The notes under the pieces were generated by a model. It saw only the letters and a program-made list of their open reading frames with translations. It was not told where the DNA came from and made no database searches. A stretch of DNA of 27,408 nucleotides from a virus. The stretch lies in IMG/VR virus record IMGVR_UViG_3300023184_000440, positions 1-27,408 of that record. The stretch is one strand, 5' to 3'. Position numbers and translations under genes: made by a program. Below are positions 12,616 through 20,566 of the stretch, one piece after another (the first letter of the stretch is position 1; each line of letters starts with the position of its first letter).

Positions 12616-14681
12616 GTCACGACGCAAGCTCCACCGCTACAAGCTGCTTCTCCGGAAAGATTTGTATAGTCTTGATCTTCACGGATCATATCAATATCAA
12701 CGCTAACTAATTGTTCAATACGCTGTTTATATTCAGCTTCACCGATGTCTTGAAATGGCGCCTGATGATAAGTGTGATCGGAATGAGGTAGTAGAGAGAT
12801 TGCTGCATAGCTATCTTTATTGTTCCACATCCAATCAGTAACTTCTGCCCATTCACCATCTCGCACAGACACAGTGATGGAAACATTATGCGTATTGTCT
12901 CCTCTCTTATGTCCACCTTGAACCCAATCAAGATATACTTTCTTCATACGCTCAAGTTGCTCAATACCGGTTTCATTTCTTGTAATGGCACCTTCTGGTG
13001 CTTTTTGTGGTAATACAAGAATACCATTATTTTTATTGAAAGCATCATCTTCAAGAAGTTCTGGGTGGAACATTTTTAGGTAACCATACATCGTTTCTGT
13101 TTTTAGTAGACGCATACGACGTAGATAAAAGTCACTATGCCAAGCATGAATACCAGAGCTTGAACCGAGAACACAAGAAGTTGTACCACTTGGTTTTACG
13201 GTTGTTACACGCGCTGCTTTGTTAATACCAAGAACTTTTGCCATTCTTTCATTTTCTTTTATTGCTACTTCTGCTGCTGCAGCCATATCAAGTTGTAACA
13301 CTTTTCCACTTGCAATACCAGTCATACCAATTCCAAGAAGTGCTTCTTTTTCAGTTGTCTTACGCCAAATATCACGGAGATAATGAAAATCTGTATATGA
13401 AGCTTGTAGAGTTCCAATAAATGCCGCAGCTTTTACGCGAGCTTCATAATCGGCTTGATCAACAAGATCGCTAGCATTGATTTCACAAAGATTGCAGAAT
13501 TGATTGGTCCTCAAGCCAATTTCACCACATGGATTTGTTCCCCAATCTGGATTATTCGTCCAAAAAATACCTGGTTCTCCAGCTTTGCTTTCTTCGGTAA
13601 TTTTTAAAATACGCTCAAAGTCGCTTTTGTCTTTCATTTTGTGACGTACAATAACAACACTATTATTTGCACGACCGCGTTGTTCTTGAACATAAAACCA
13701 TGGAACAATACCGCTATCTAAAAAGAACGGAATGTCGTGTTCTGCTACATCCGCCTCAACGGTGCGGACACCATACGCAGGGTCATTGTAGGCCATTTTA
13801 AGACGTTTGTAAGTGGTATTTGTAGCCTCATCAACAGTACGTACTTCAAGCTTAACTTGATTGCCATATTGATCATGCTTTGTGATGGTAATTGGCTCAT
13901 AACTTACAAGCTTAAAATTACTCTTGCAGGTAAGCATCACTTCATCATCAATGTCAAACAATGAAATCATTGCTGAACGTCGGATTCCACCAGCAAGAAC
14001 AGCGTCAGCCAAATGACAAAGAATGTCATGAATTTGTACTGAACGAAGTTGTTCTCCGCTTTCAACACTGTCAAGGATACCACGAACATTATCAAGTGCT
14101 CGCTTTAGTGGTTCTGGACCGGGTGCTTTGCCTCCACCGGTTTTAATTGGCGTACCTTTGGCGCGAATTGATGAATAATCAAAACGAATTTTTGGGGAGT
14201 TTGATTGCATGTATGATTTTAGCAATACCTTTACAGAGTCAGCCCAACCTTCAATGCTGTCACCAATGAGAAACTTCTTTTCTCCTTTTGTTGGCTTTGT
14301 AACCGGAGGTAGTTTTTCAATGTGTTTTTTCTGAACTGAATAACCTACACCACAACCAGCAAGCAGTAGAAACATAGTTTCGTTAAAACTATGAATACTA
14401 TCAATATGTTGGAATGAACAATTATAAATGCGTGAATTGTTTACTTCAATTGCTTTACCACCAAATTGCATTGAGCGCATTGATGGAAGAACTTTTTTGT
14501 CATAAACAAATTTATATGCTTCTTCAATCTGATCTTTTAGATCAGGAAATTTAGAAATATGCATTGCTTTATTACGATCAACCAACTCAATCCAATTTTC
14601 ACGGCGTCCTAGTTTTTCATCAAACTTGGCATATCGTGAAAAAACTGTTACATCTGACAAAATTTTGCTTGCTTTATCCAT
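12612..14681 (-). CDS. nrdJ: Adenosylcobalamin-dependent (class II) ribonucleotide reductase
   Basis: Reduces ribonucleotides to deoxyribonucleotides with coenzyme B12, like the monomeric Lactobacillus-type RTPR. At 689 residues it is near family length. Cys88 (IYNCSF) and Cys396 (FCNLCE) fit the redox pair, and Cys385 with Glu387 in NPCGEIGL fit the radical cysteine and catalytic Glu. The C-terminal Cys681-x4-Cys686 pair (ACSGGAC) fits the re-reducing cysteines. GGIRRSAMISL and RGRANNSVV are family blocks. About 65 residues between the last of these (about 257-325) appear to be an insertion. The ATG overlaps the helicase stop and has GGAGG upstream. It works without oxygen or a small subunit but needs a host or environmental source of B12. 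Confidence 0.93.
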   Translation of the reverse strand: MDKASKILSDVTVFSRYAKFDEKLGRRENWIELVDRNKAMHISKFPDLKDQIEEAYKFVYDKKVLPSMRSMQFGGKAIEVNNSRIYNCSFQHIDSIHSFNETMFLLLAGCGVGYSVQKKHIEKLPPVTKPTKGEKKFLIGDSIEGWADSVKVLLKSYMQSNSPKIRFDYSSIRAKGTPIKTGGGKAPGPEPLKRALDNVRGILDSVESGEQLRSVQIHDILCHLADAVLAGGIRRSAMISLFDIDDEVMLTCKSNFKLVSYEPITITKHDQYGNQVKLEVRTVDEATNTTYKRLKMAYNDPAYGVRTVEADVAEHDIPFFLDSGIVPWFYVQEQRGRANNSVVIVRHKMKDKSDFERILKITEESKAGEPGIFWTNNPDWGTNPCGEIGLRTNQFCNLCEINASDLVDQADYEARVKAAAFIGTLQASYTDFHYLRDIWRKTTEKEALLGIGMTGIASGKVLQLDMAAAAEVAIKENERMAKVLGINKAARVTTVKPSGTTSCVLGSSSGIHAWHSDFYLRRMRLLKTETMYGYLKMFHPELLEDDAFNKNNGILVLPQKAPEGAITRNETGIEQLERMKKVYLDWVQGGHKRGDNTHNVSITVSVRDGEWAEVTDWMWNNKDSYAAISLLPHSDHTYHQAPFQDIGEAEYKQRIEQLVSVDIDMIREDQDYTNLSGEAACSGGACVVT

Positions 14682-16074
14682 TTGTATTTCCTCCGGTTAA
14701 TTCTTTCTGTTCTTTTTTGTGTTTTGCGTATTTTTCTTTTAATTTCTTAGATTGTTCTGCCGCAGAGTTTTTATTGATTTCATCTATTGATTCGTTTGTA
14801 GGCTCCATCACTTTAATCTCTACGTTTGAGGTATCCATGAAAATTGGGAGAACAATACCATCTGGACCATTTCTATTTTTTGCAATAAAAATACGTCCTG
14901 TATTGTTTTGTTTATGCGTAGCTGTTCTGGAGAGTGAGAAGATAAAATCTGCAACGAAACATTTGTTAAACGCTTCGCTAATACTTTCCATCGTTACAAC
15001 TTCGGCATTTAGACCTGAACGGTTGGTTTGTGAGGCTGTCCAAACAGGGCATTTAAGTTCTGCTGCAATACCACGAAGTTCCTCATAAATACCTTCCAAT
15101 TCATTTCGTTTCTCTCTTTGAGCCATTACTGGCTTCAATAGATCTCCGTAATCAACCACTATCATATCTACCTTAAAGTCTCTTTGTTCAAGTTTCTTAA
15201 GGTGATTTCTCAGCGTTTCCGTTGAAGCTGATTTGGTTGGATACTCTTTAATTATCAACTTGCCGGGAATGTCTCTAACTTTTTCGAAAACTTCTTCTTT
15301 TACAAGATTCAATGCTTTTAATGGAAAACCTGTCAAACAACTGTCAAAACGTCTTCCAATGATCGTATCTCCAAGCTCTAGAGTATAATAAACAACATTT
15401 CTTCCTTGCTTCATTGCCTGTGCGGCAAGATGAACAAGTACCATGCTTTTACCAGCACCGGTTGGAGCAACGACAACACCCAATTCTCCTTTTCCATGAC
15501 CACCCTGGATAAAGTTATCAATAACATCCCAACCGGTTGAAATTGGATCACGGGATTTTAATTTATATCGTTCTTCAAAGTGCTTTAAGAATTCATATCC
15601 ATGTTCAGTATCAAGTCCAAGCTTGAGAGCGTTGTTAATAGTTTTAGCAACTTCGTCAAACGAAGAAGATTCCATCAGACTAACGCTCTTCAACATCGCT
15701 TCTTTGAGTTTCTGTTTTTTACAGAAATCAAGACTTTTATCTTTTACATATTCGTCTTCAATATCTTCAACTGTTCCGGAAAGAACACGCGCAAAATAAT
15801 CACGCACCTGTTTTTGCATTACAGGCGTTTGCTTTTCAAGTTCTGACCGTAGAATTGTCTCTACAGTTGATCGGTTTGGAAAACAACCATATGATTTGTT
15901 GTATTTAAATACATAATCTACAAATACTTGTAGATACTTTAATTCAAAGAAATTAATATCTAATACCTCACTTATTTGTGAGGCAAAAATTGAATCATCT
16001 AGAATTAGTTGAACAAGTTTCTCTTGGAATTCTTTCCCAAAAGAACCAAGTGAAGGTTCGTTTTTTATGGCCAT
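14674..16074 (-). CDS. Replicative DNA helicase, DnaB/gp41 type
   Basis: A 466-residue hexameric 5'-3' helicase that would unwind the fork ahead of the phage polymerase. The N-terminal domain (about 1-150) is helical, as in DnaB/gp41. The RecA-like core begins with PISTGWDVIDNFIQGGHGKGELGV. Walker A is APTGAGKS at about 203-210, Walker B is MIVVDYGDLL near 313-322, and SQTNRSG follows. The C-terminal tail (after about 430) is Lys-rich. No primase domain is fused and no primase is seen in the window. The gene has its own promoter (16095-16123) and overlaps the RNR start by eight bases. Confidence 0.9.
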   Translation of the reverse strand: MAIKNEPSLGSFGKEFQEKLVQLILDDSIFASQISEVLDINFFELKYLQVFVDYVFKYNKSYGCFPNRSTVETILRSELEKQTPVMQKQVRDYFARVLSGTVEDIEDEYVKDKSLDFCKKQKLKEAMLKSVSLMESSSFDEVAKTINNALKLGLDTEHGYEFLKHFEERYKLKSRDPISTGWDVIDNFIQGGHGKGELGVVVAPTGAGKSMVLVHLAAQAMKQGRNVVYYTLELGDTIIGRRFDSCLTGFPLKALNLVKEEVFEKVRDIPGKLIIKEYPTKSASTETLRNHLKKLEQRDFKVDMIVVDYGDLLKPVMAQREKRNELEGIYEELRGIAAELKCPVWTASQTNRSGLNAEVVTMESISEAFNKCFVADFIFSLSRTATHKQNNTGRIFIAKNRNGPDGIVLPIFMDTSNVEIKVMEPTNESIDEINKNSAAEQSKKLKEKYAKHKKEQKELTGGNTNG

Positions 16075-16094
16075 ACTCTCCTCAAGGGAACGTC

Positions 16095-16123
16095 AGCATA
16101 CTTCAGCTGCGCGGTGGTGTCAA
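16095..16123 (-). promoter_or_regulatory. Sigma70-type promoter overlapping the exonuclease stop codon
   Basis: On the minus strand TTGACA (16123-16118), 17-base spacer, TATGCT (16100-16095). The TGA of the exonuclease gene (16122-16120) lies inside the -35 box. It drives the helicase and RNR genes with a short leader. No hairpin overlaps this one. Confidence 0.75.
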
Positions 16124-17088
16124 GGCGCGGTCTTGTGATCATTGATCATCCTATTGAAAGTGGTAAATAATTCATTTAAATTCAAATCAGCAAATCCATC
16201 CATAATGGAAGATTTTAAAAATTCTGTTTTGTTAAATTCTGGTATAAAATTATCTAAAACATAATCACTTTTGCGTTGTGACTGAAGAGACATGTTTGGC
16301 TGGTAGAGTTGCATAATTTGATAGTTTAAGCATATTTTTTCTTTTTCTGCCAATATACTTTCAAATATTTTTCCACCTTCTTTAGTGTTTTCGCATTTCT
16401 CAAAGATATCATCAGTCGTATACCTTTCTTCTTCGGCAAGCCATTGGAATTTCTTGGCTAAATTTACCAATCCAACACCGCGAACACCATCAAGATTGTC
16501 ACTTTTGTCTCCCACAATAGAACGAGCAAGAGCAAAATTATTTGGATGAATCTTAAATTCTTCAATAACACGATTCTTGTTTAAGATCTCTTCTTGAACA
16601 GGTCGCATTAGTATAGTTTTATCGTCCAATAATTGAATAAAGTCTTTATCACTGGATACAATTACTTTTACATAATTTTTATGATTTTTGTGTTGAACAA
16701 CATAAGAAATGATATCATCTGCTTCAACATTTTCTTCCATTAATTGGATTACTGGGCAGAAATTGAGATAATCAAAGGTTTTAAATTGTTGCCAGATACG
16801 ATTTTCAAATTCTTGCTTGTCATCTAACACCTGCATGTTCCTATTAAGACGCAATGGGTTTCTTCCCTCTTTATAATCCTTGTGAAGAGCTTTTTTCTTC
16901 ATACTGCCGCCAGGTCCATCATGACAAATAATGATTTTGTCTGGTTTTGTCTCACGACTAATTTTTTGTAAAGACTTGAAAACACCAACTATTCCACCAA
17001 TAGGTTGTCCTTGTTTAGAAATAGACGGATTAACAACATAAGAACGAATGAACAAGTTCAGAAAATCAATTATCAATATTTTTTTCAT
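16120..17088 (-). CDS. 5'-3' exonuclease / RNase H of the FEN family
   Basis: A 322-residue structure-specific nuclease related to T4 RNase H and the 5' nuclease domain of Pol I. It would remove RNA primers and flaps. Metal-binding acids are seen in LIIDFLN (Asp8), IICHDGPG (Asp57), VEADDIISY (about 121-129), SSDKDF (Asp147, Asp149) and GDKSDNLDGVRGVG (Asp194, Asp197, with the helix-hairpin-helix). HKDYKEGR is the usual basic segment. The ATG at 17088 is chosen because AGGA precedes it and the upstream in-frame sequence runs into a hairpin. Polymerase and nuclease are separate genes here, with the family A polymerase at 22641-23825. Confidence 0.92.
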   Translation of the reverse strand: MKKILIIDFLNLFIRSYVVNPSISKQGQPIGGIVGVFKSLQKISRETKPDKIIICHDGPGGSMKKKALHKDYKEGRNPLRLNRNMQVLDDKQEFENRIWQQFKTFDYLNFCPVIQLMEENVEADDIISYVVQHKNHKNYVKVIVSSDKDFIQLLDDKTILMRPVQEEILNKNRVIEEFKIHPNNFALARSIVGDKSDNLDGVRGVGLVNLAKKFQWLAEEERYTTDDIFEKCENTKEGGKIFESILAEKEKICLNYQIMQLYQPNMSLQSQRKSDYVLDNFIPEFNKTEFLKSSIMDGFADLNLNELFTTFNRMINDHKTAP

Positions 17089-17124
17089 AGCATTTGTCCT
17101 ATATGGTATTGTAATAAAGAATAG

Positions 17125-17148
17125 ATGTGCCCCCATGCGGGGGCACAT
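17125..17148 (-). terminator. GC-rich hairpin before the exonuclease gene
   Basis: A 10-bp stem (ATGTGCCCCC with its complement, 17125-17134 and 17139-17148) with a four-base ATGC loop. The sequence after it on either strand has no solid T run. It may be a weak terminator, an RNA-processing site or a 3'-end protector between the 63-residue gene and the exonuclease gene. Confidence 0.5.
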
Positions 17149-17163
17149 TTATAGTTATATTAT

Positions 17164-17355
17164 TTAGCGTTTGTGATTGAAATTTATAACTAGTTGAAAG
17201 TGATAATCGCCGCTGTCAGTCTCAAAACCAGTAATGCTTTTATCTTCCAAAACAATACCTTTTTTTGCACACCAACCTTTTAGTGCTTCAAGCACTTCAT
17301 GTTTTTCAAATACATAACGTCCCTCGGATGTCTGTTGATTGAAATTACTCTGCAT
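17164..17355 (-). CDS. Hypothetical protein (63 aa)
   Basis: A 63-residue protein of unknown role, with a helix (VFEKHEVLEALKGWCAKKGI) followed by two likely strands (SGDYHFQLVINF). Its ATG overlaps the TGA of the preceding gene (TGATG), implying coupled translation. It lies in the deaminase-to-exonuclease operon. Confidence 0.6.
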   Translation of the reverse strand: MQSNFNQQTSEGRYVFEKHEVLEALKGWCAKKGIVLEDKSITGFETDSGDYHFQLVINFNHKR

Positions 17356-17750
17356 CAGTGGACCACATCTTGCGAATTGGGTTGCGAATTAGTCAACATC
17401 ATATTGTCATTTTTTGAAAACAATAAACCATTATTCTGCTTTTTAATATTTACAAACTTCCAGCCAGTATCTGTTTGAGAAGAAACTGTGATCTTGCCAG
17501 AAAGACCGCTATGAAGCAGCGACAGTTGTAGATTTTTGCGAATACGCTCGGCAATATCTTGCTTTTTAGTATTGAATACCAATTCAGTATATGTAATATT
17601 GCTTGGATAATTTTCCTTGATATATCGGTTCATAATAATGAGCCGACGATCTGACCTTTCCATAGTAAGAAACAAATACTTGATCTTATTAATGTGTTCG
17701 TGTTCTTTTTGAACTTTAATTTTTACGCTGACAATAAAATTCTTATTCAT
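17355..17750 (-). CDS. Hypothetical protein (131 aa)
   Basis: A basic 131-residue protein with no recognised family. It begins MNKNFIVSVKIKVQKEHEH and includes an Arg/Lys-rich helix (ERSDRRLIIMNRYIKENY). The ATG at 17750 is chosen over one eight codons upstream because AAAGGA lies six bases before it. It sits 13 bases after the deaminase-like gene and overlaps the next gene. It could bind nucleic acid by charge, but that is only a guess. Confidence 0.6.
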   Translation of the reverse strand: MNKNFIVSVKIKVQKEHEHINKIKYLFLTMERSDRRLIIMNRYIKENYPSNITYTELVFNTKKQDIAERIRKNLQLSLLHSGLSGKITVSSQTDTGWKFVNIKKQNNGLLFSKNDNMMLTNSQPNSQDVVH

Positions 17751-17763
17751 AATGTTTCCTTTT

Positions 17764-18195
17764 TTAGATAGCAATGAATTCAGTTACAACAAACTTACCA
17801 TGATGCGAGTCGCCATGACGATCAAGAAACAGATTGGTAAGTTTACTTGGTTGTCCAATAAGGCCAATCATGTCGCGGTTCTTCAACTGGCTTACGATGC
17901 CATCGTCGTTCAAATATGTCACGCGTGAAACGCCTGCTTGTTTCAAGTTATGTTGACAAAGAAGACATGGCTTACCATTATGATTTTCGCGAGCAATATT
18001 AGAAGTTGTATTATTGAAACGATACAAATAAAACTTGCTACCGTTTGCTTTTTCTCCCAATTTACTCAACAAATCAATTTCAGCGTGCATTGAACATTTG
18101 AAAACCGACTTATTACGGGCATAACGACGCTTATTTACTCCAAAATTAATAATCTTACCGCCTTTTACGGCAAAAGCAACAATTTGGTGCTGCAA
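17764..18195 (-). CDS. Cytidine/deoxycytidylate deaminase-fold protein, 5' end uncertain
   Basis: A zinc-dependent deaminase-fold protein. Residues are numbered from the TTG at 18195. KGGKIINFGVN leads into HAE at 37-39 (zinc His and proton-shuttling Glu), and PCLLC at 76-80 gives the other two zinc ligands, followed by GVSRVTYLND. dCMP deaminase is the likely role given the thymidylate genes nearby, but other substrates are possible. The start is odd. A strong ribosome site and ATG lie at 18265, but that frame stops after 12 codons. The sequence between (LAESIATEYRDDTLQHQ in the deaminase frame) looks like a genuine N-terminal helix. Either TTG is used or a +1 shift joins the two frames. Confidence 0.7.
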   Translation of the reverse strand: MQHQIVAFAVKGGKIINFGVNKRRYARNKSVFKCSMHAEIDLLSKLGEKANGSKFYLYRFNNTTSNIARENHNGKPCLLCQHNLKQAGVSRVTYLNDDGIVSQLKNRDMIGLIGQPSKLTNLFLDRHGDSHHGKFVVTEFIAI

Positions 18196-18226
18196 GGTGT
18201 CATCACGATATTCAGTGGCAATACTT

Positions 18227-18265
18227 TCAGCGAGATACTACAAACGACGAATAATTCATATTCAT
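18227..18265 (-). other. Short leader frame or frameshifted start of the deaminase gene
   Basis: Twelve codons (MNMNYSSFVVSR) then TGA, preceded by an excellent AGGAGGG ribosome site a few bases before the ATG. It is the first translatable frame after the promoter at 18301-18329. The deaminase frame is +1 to it and is open from just before its stop. It is either a leader peptide or the true N-terminus separated from the body by a one-base shift. Confidence 0.55.
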
Positions 18266-18300
18266 CCCTCCTGTTGACCCGCCCGGGGCGTTGGTCAGCC

Positions 18301-18329
18301 ATCATAACAGGGGATCTCTGCCATGTCAA
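18301..18329 (-). promoter_or_regulatory. Near-perfect sigma70 promoter for the deaminase-exonuclease operon
   Basis: On the minus strand TTGACA (18329-18324), 17-base spacer, TATGAT (18306-18301), 11 of 12 consensus bases. The predicted start is near 18295. The short GC-rich leader can fold as a stem-loop (TGACC with GGTCA around a CGCC/GGCG core) ending just before the ribosome site. Confidence 0.85.
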
Positions 18330-18352
18330 GCGGCAGGGCGGTACAAATAAGA

Positions 18353-18372
18353 AACCCGCATTTCTGCGGGTT
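18353..18372 (-). terminator. Rho-independent terminator after the recombinase gene
   Basis: An 8-bp stem AACCCGCA / TGCGGGTT with a four-base loop, followed on the minus strand by TCTTATTT. It begins seven bases after the recombinase stop codon and sits upstream of the promoter at 18301-18329. Confidence 0.85.
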
Positions 18373-18378
18373 CTTTTA

Positions 18379-19545
18379 TCAATGCTGAATATCTTCTCCC
18401 TTACCATCATTAAGAAAATCTGACGCATTTCCAATTTTTTTATCAAACTTCTGGATTACTTCATAATCAAAAATTTCCATAACGCGTTGTTTGAATTTAT
18501 CATTGGTCTTCATTAGTTTAGTAAATCCTTCTTCAAGACCTTGCCATTTTTCTACTGTTCCGTCGGCATAAGTTAGTTTATTCCATACGCCACTTTCAAG
18601 ATGATCTGTTTTGCCTTTGATTGCTTCAAGTATACTTTCTTCATTCATTACGCCGACTGTGTCTCCCCATAGGATTTTGAACTCTGCAACACGATTCTGC
18701 GTTCCGAACCTACTTTTTTCTATGCGTGCTTTGACATTAGAACCAATCTGGTAGCCTTTGTCATCATAAACCATACTATCTTTGGCAAATGACTTTGTGA
18801 GCCATATACGAAGACTGGTGAAGTAATCTGGTGAACTTCCACCCGGAGTATTATATTTCTGGCTGTCAGTCAAATACTTTCCACCCATTGGGGCTTCACT
18901 TGTTGCTTTAATGTTTATTTTTAGTTGGTTCAAAATCAATAGTGTACATTCTCTTTGGGCAAGAGGTGTAGTTATTTTTTGAAATGCTTTTGCCAATAGC
19001 GCAGCCTTTACACCAATACGTTCATTTGGATTAAAAGTTCCTTCTGTGTCAACTTTTGTTGGTGTAGCAGCAAGGCTATCAATAATAAATAAGAATTTCT
19101 GATCACTTGAACCCATCAATGTTTCAATGGTTTCAAATACAGTTTCAAGATCAGGAGGCTGAATATAAATCAAATCATCTACATTACATCCTGCTTTTTC
19201 TAAGAATTCACTATTCAAAGCACTCTCAGCATCAAAATATACTGGAGTGATCTCTTGCTTTTGAGCATTACCAGCAATTTGGGCTGCGAGATAACTTTTA
19301 CCTGTAGCTTGTAAGCCTGCTAATTCCACTATTTTTCCAACGGGAATGCCGCCCATCTTTCCTTTGGCTACAATGGCGTCAAGCCAAGTAGAACCAGTGG
19401 AAATCCACTCTTTTACATCAGTTGGATTTTCTTTATTTAGATCAAAAACAGCACCTTTCAGTTTTGAATTAAGAGATTTCCTCAATTCACTAACATCTAC
19501 TTTACCGACTTTTACTTCTTGTTTTTCTTTAATTCTTGCTGCCAT
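18379..19545 (-). CDS. uvsX: UvsX/RecA-type recombinase
   Basis: A 388-residue strand-exchange ATPase for recombination-dependent replication and repair. Walker A is GLQATGKS at about 77-84, an acid strand follows at VYFDAESAL (about 102-110), and Walker B is FLFIIDSLAA at about 151-160. LLILNQLKINI and GGKYLTDSQKYNTPGG correspond to the L1/L2 DNA-binding region. Length and layout fit phage UvsX-like RecA proteins; the Walker A differs from bacterial RecA (GPESSGKT). AGGAG precedes the ATG. It has its own promoter (19597-19625), which overlaps the terminator of the single-strand binding protein gene. Confidence 0.9.
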   Translation of the reverse strand: MAARIKEKQEVKVGKVDVSELRKSLNSKLKGAVFDLNKENPTDVKEWISTGSTWLDAIVAKGKMGGIPVGKIVELAGLQATGKSYLAAQIAGNAQKQEITPVYFDAESALNSEFLEKAGCNVDDLIYIQPPDLETVFETIETLMGSSDQKFLFIIDSLAATPTKVDTEGTFNPNERIGVKAALLAKAFQKITTPLAQRECTLLILNQLKINIKATSEAPMGGKYLTDSQKYNTPGGSSPDYFTSLRIWLTKSFAKDSMVYDDKGYQIGSNVKARIEKSRFGTQNRVAEFKILWGDTVGVMNEESILEAIKGKTDHLESGVWNKLTYADGTVEKWQGLEEGFTKLMKTNDKFKQRVMEIFDYEVIQKFDKKIGNASDFLNDGKGEDIQH

Positions 19546-19585
19546 TTGTATTCTCCTGAATATTTCTTTTGGTTCAAAAAGAAAA

Positions 19586-19615
19586 CCACCAAAGAGATTT
19601 TAACCTCTTTGGTGG
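19586..19615 (-). terminator. Rho-independent terminator after ssb, with promoter -10 in its loop
   Basis: Perfect 11-bp repeat (CCACCAAAGAG at 19586-19596, CTCTTTGGTGG at 19605-19615), 8-base loop, then TTTTCTTTTTG on the minus strand. The loop bases ATTTTA (TAAAAT on the minus strand) are the -10 box of the recombinase promoter. Confidence 0.9.
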
Positions 19616-19625
19616 CTCCTGTCAA
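19597..19625 (-). promoter_or_regulatory. Sigma70 promoter threaded through the ssb terminator
   Basis: On the minus strand TTGACA (19625-19620), 17-base spacer, TAAAAT (19602-19597). The spacer contains the first terminator arm and the -10 box is in the loop. Transcription starting near 19590 would lack the first arm, so the new transcript escapes the terminator that stops the upstream one. It drives the recombinase gene. Confidence 0.75.
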
Positions 19626-19638
19626 GTACTAGATATCA

Positions 19639-20376
19639 TCAAAGGTCTAGTTCGCGAATAGCAGCGTCTACAGCATTATCAACGCCACCACCCTTTTCCA
19701 CACCAACACTGGTTTCATCTGGTTCAGCAAGATGCTTATCCAATGCAGCCTGTACTTCCTTTGTGGTCATTCTCGTAAAGATAGCTGAAAGATCAGGAAT
19801 ACTATCCAGCAAATCTTTACACTCCTGACTATCAAGTCCCTTGCACATTGGGGTTGACTTTGGTTTTGGCTTTACGCCCATCATTGAATACCGAGCGCCA
19901 GGCTTCTTGTTCTTATCAACTTTCAAATCAAATCCGTTTTCTGGATCAGTAATATCTCCAAAGTCTGGGTCAAGAACAGTCTTCAGAAGTTCCTCGTAAA
20001 CGACCTTACTGTATGACCATACCTTTACTCCGTCCTTTTCACTTCCCCGAACAAGGATTGGTGAAAGAAAACGTTGACGGACGAAAAGTTCCTTTGCAGC
20101 AGCTACGCTATCAGGTTCACCTGACTTGAATAGCTTGGTTGCAAATTCGCAAATCGGACAATCTTCTCCGAAATTACGCTTTGGACACATTACACTCTGG
20201 CTTCCAACATTATAATGGAACCAGAACTCCTTGAACGGATCACCATCTGGGGTTGGCAGAATACGTACTTCGTGAAGCCCATCTTCTGGCTTCCAAAAGG
20301 CTGATTCTGAATTTGACTTACCTTTGTTGTTGAGCTTCTCAAGTTTTTTCTGCATAGCGCGAATATCAATACCCAT
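19639..20376 (-). CDS. Single-stranded DNA-binding protein, T4 gp32 type
   Basis: A 245-residue gp32-like protein that coats single-stranded DNA at the fork. The N-terminal basic segment (MQKKLEKLNNKGKS) fits the cooperativity region. A zinc site is formed by His54, Cys64, Cys73 and Cys76 (FHY...MCPK...CPIC), the same His-Cys-Cys-Cys order as T4 gp32. The aromatic-rich core follows, and the acidic tail (LAEPDETSVGVEKGGGVDN...IRELDL) fits the partner-binding C-terminus. The ATG has AAGGAG upstream and is preceded by a roughly 150-base leader with an inverted repeat. T4 gp32 controls its own translation through its leader; a similar scheme is possible here. Confidence 0.85.
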   Translation of the reverse strand: MGIDIRAMQKKLEKLNNKGKSNSESAFWKPEDGLHEVRILPTPDGDPFKEFWFHYNVGSQSVMCPKRNFGEDCPICEFATKLFKSGEPDSVAAAKELFVRQRFLSPILVRGSEKDGVKVWSYSKVVYEELLKTVLDPDFGDITDPENGFDLKVDKNKKPGARYSMMGVKPKPKSTPMCKGLDSQECKDLLDSIPDLSAIFTRMTTKEVQAALDKHLAEPDETSVGVEKGGGVDNAVDAAIRELDL

Positions 20377-20454
20377 AATTAATTACTCCTTGTGGCACGT
20401 CAACTTATTGTTGCGTAGACCGTTAATGTTGGAACTAACAATGCCAATCATATT

Positions 20455-20489
20455 GTCGGTAAGCATATCAAATAACTTTCAATACCGAC
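20455..20489 (-). repeat. Inverted repeat in the ssb leader
   Basis: GTCGGTA (20455-20461) and TACCGAC (20483-20489), a perfect 7-bp stem with a 21-base loop, about 80 bases before the ssb ATG. The leader of the adjacent upstream gene has a related ACCGA/TCGGT stem. It could be a protein-binding operator or an RNA autoregulatory element. Confidence 0.45.
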
Positions 20490-20525
20490 TCATATACAAC
20501 TAACATGCTCTCATAAAAAAGTAAA

Positions 20526-20543
20526 GGGCAGATTTCTCCGCCC
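20526..20543 (-). terminator. Rho-independent terminator after the basic-tail protein gene
   Basis: On the minus strand GGGCGGA-GAAA-TCTGCCC, a 7-bp stem with one G-T pair and a GNRA-type tetraloop, followed by TTTACTTTTTT. It lies 24 bases after the stop codon. Confidence 0.8.
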
Positions 20544-20566
20544 CAAACTTCAAGTATCTTTACTTA

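Larger units (their letters stand above)
20377..20566 (-). other. Long non-coding leader of the ssb gene
   Basis: No gene is visible. It contains the terminator of the upstream gene (20526-20543), an inverted repeat (20455-20489) and two copies of a GCAT(T)GTTAGTT motif on the minus strand. I found no convincing sigma70 promoter. A TTGACG near 20403 is too close to the ATG. The length and structure suggest a regulated 5' leader. Confidence 0.5.

Noticed and set aside
12612-14681. Mini-intein in the RNR gene at the extra segment
   Set aside because: No Cys/Ser at the start and no His-Asn followed by Cys/Ser/Thr at the end of the segment.
14564-15088. 174-codon plus-strand frame
   Set aside because: It is antisense to the helicase and RNR genes, whose motifs are unmistakable.
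20400-20408. TTGACG as a promoter for ssb
   Set aside because: At 16-18 bases spacing the -10 position falls on the ATG, so transcription would start within the gene.
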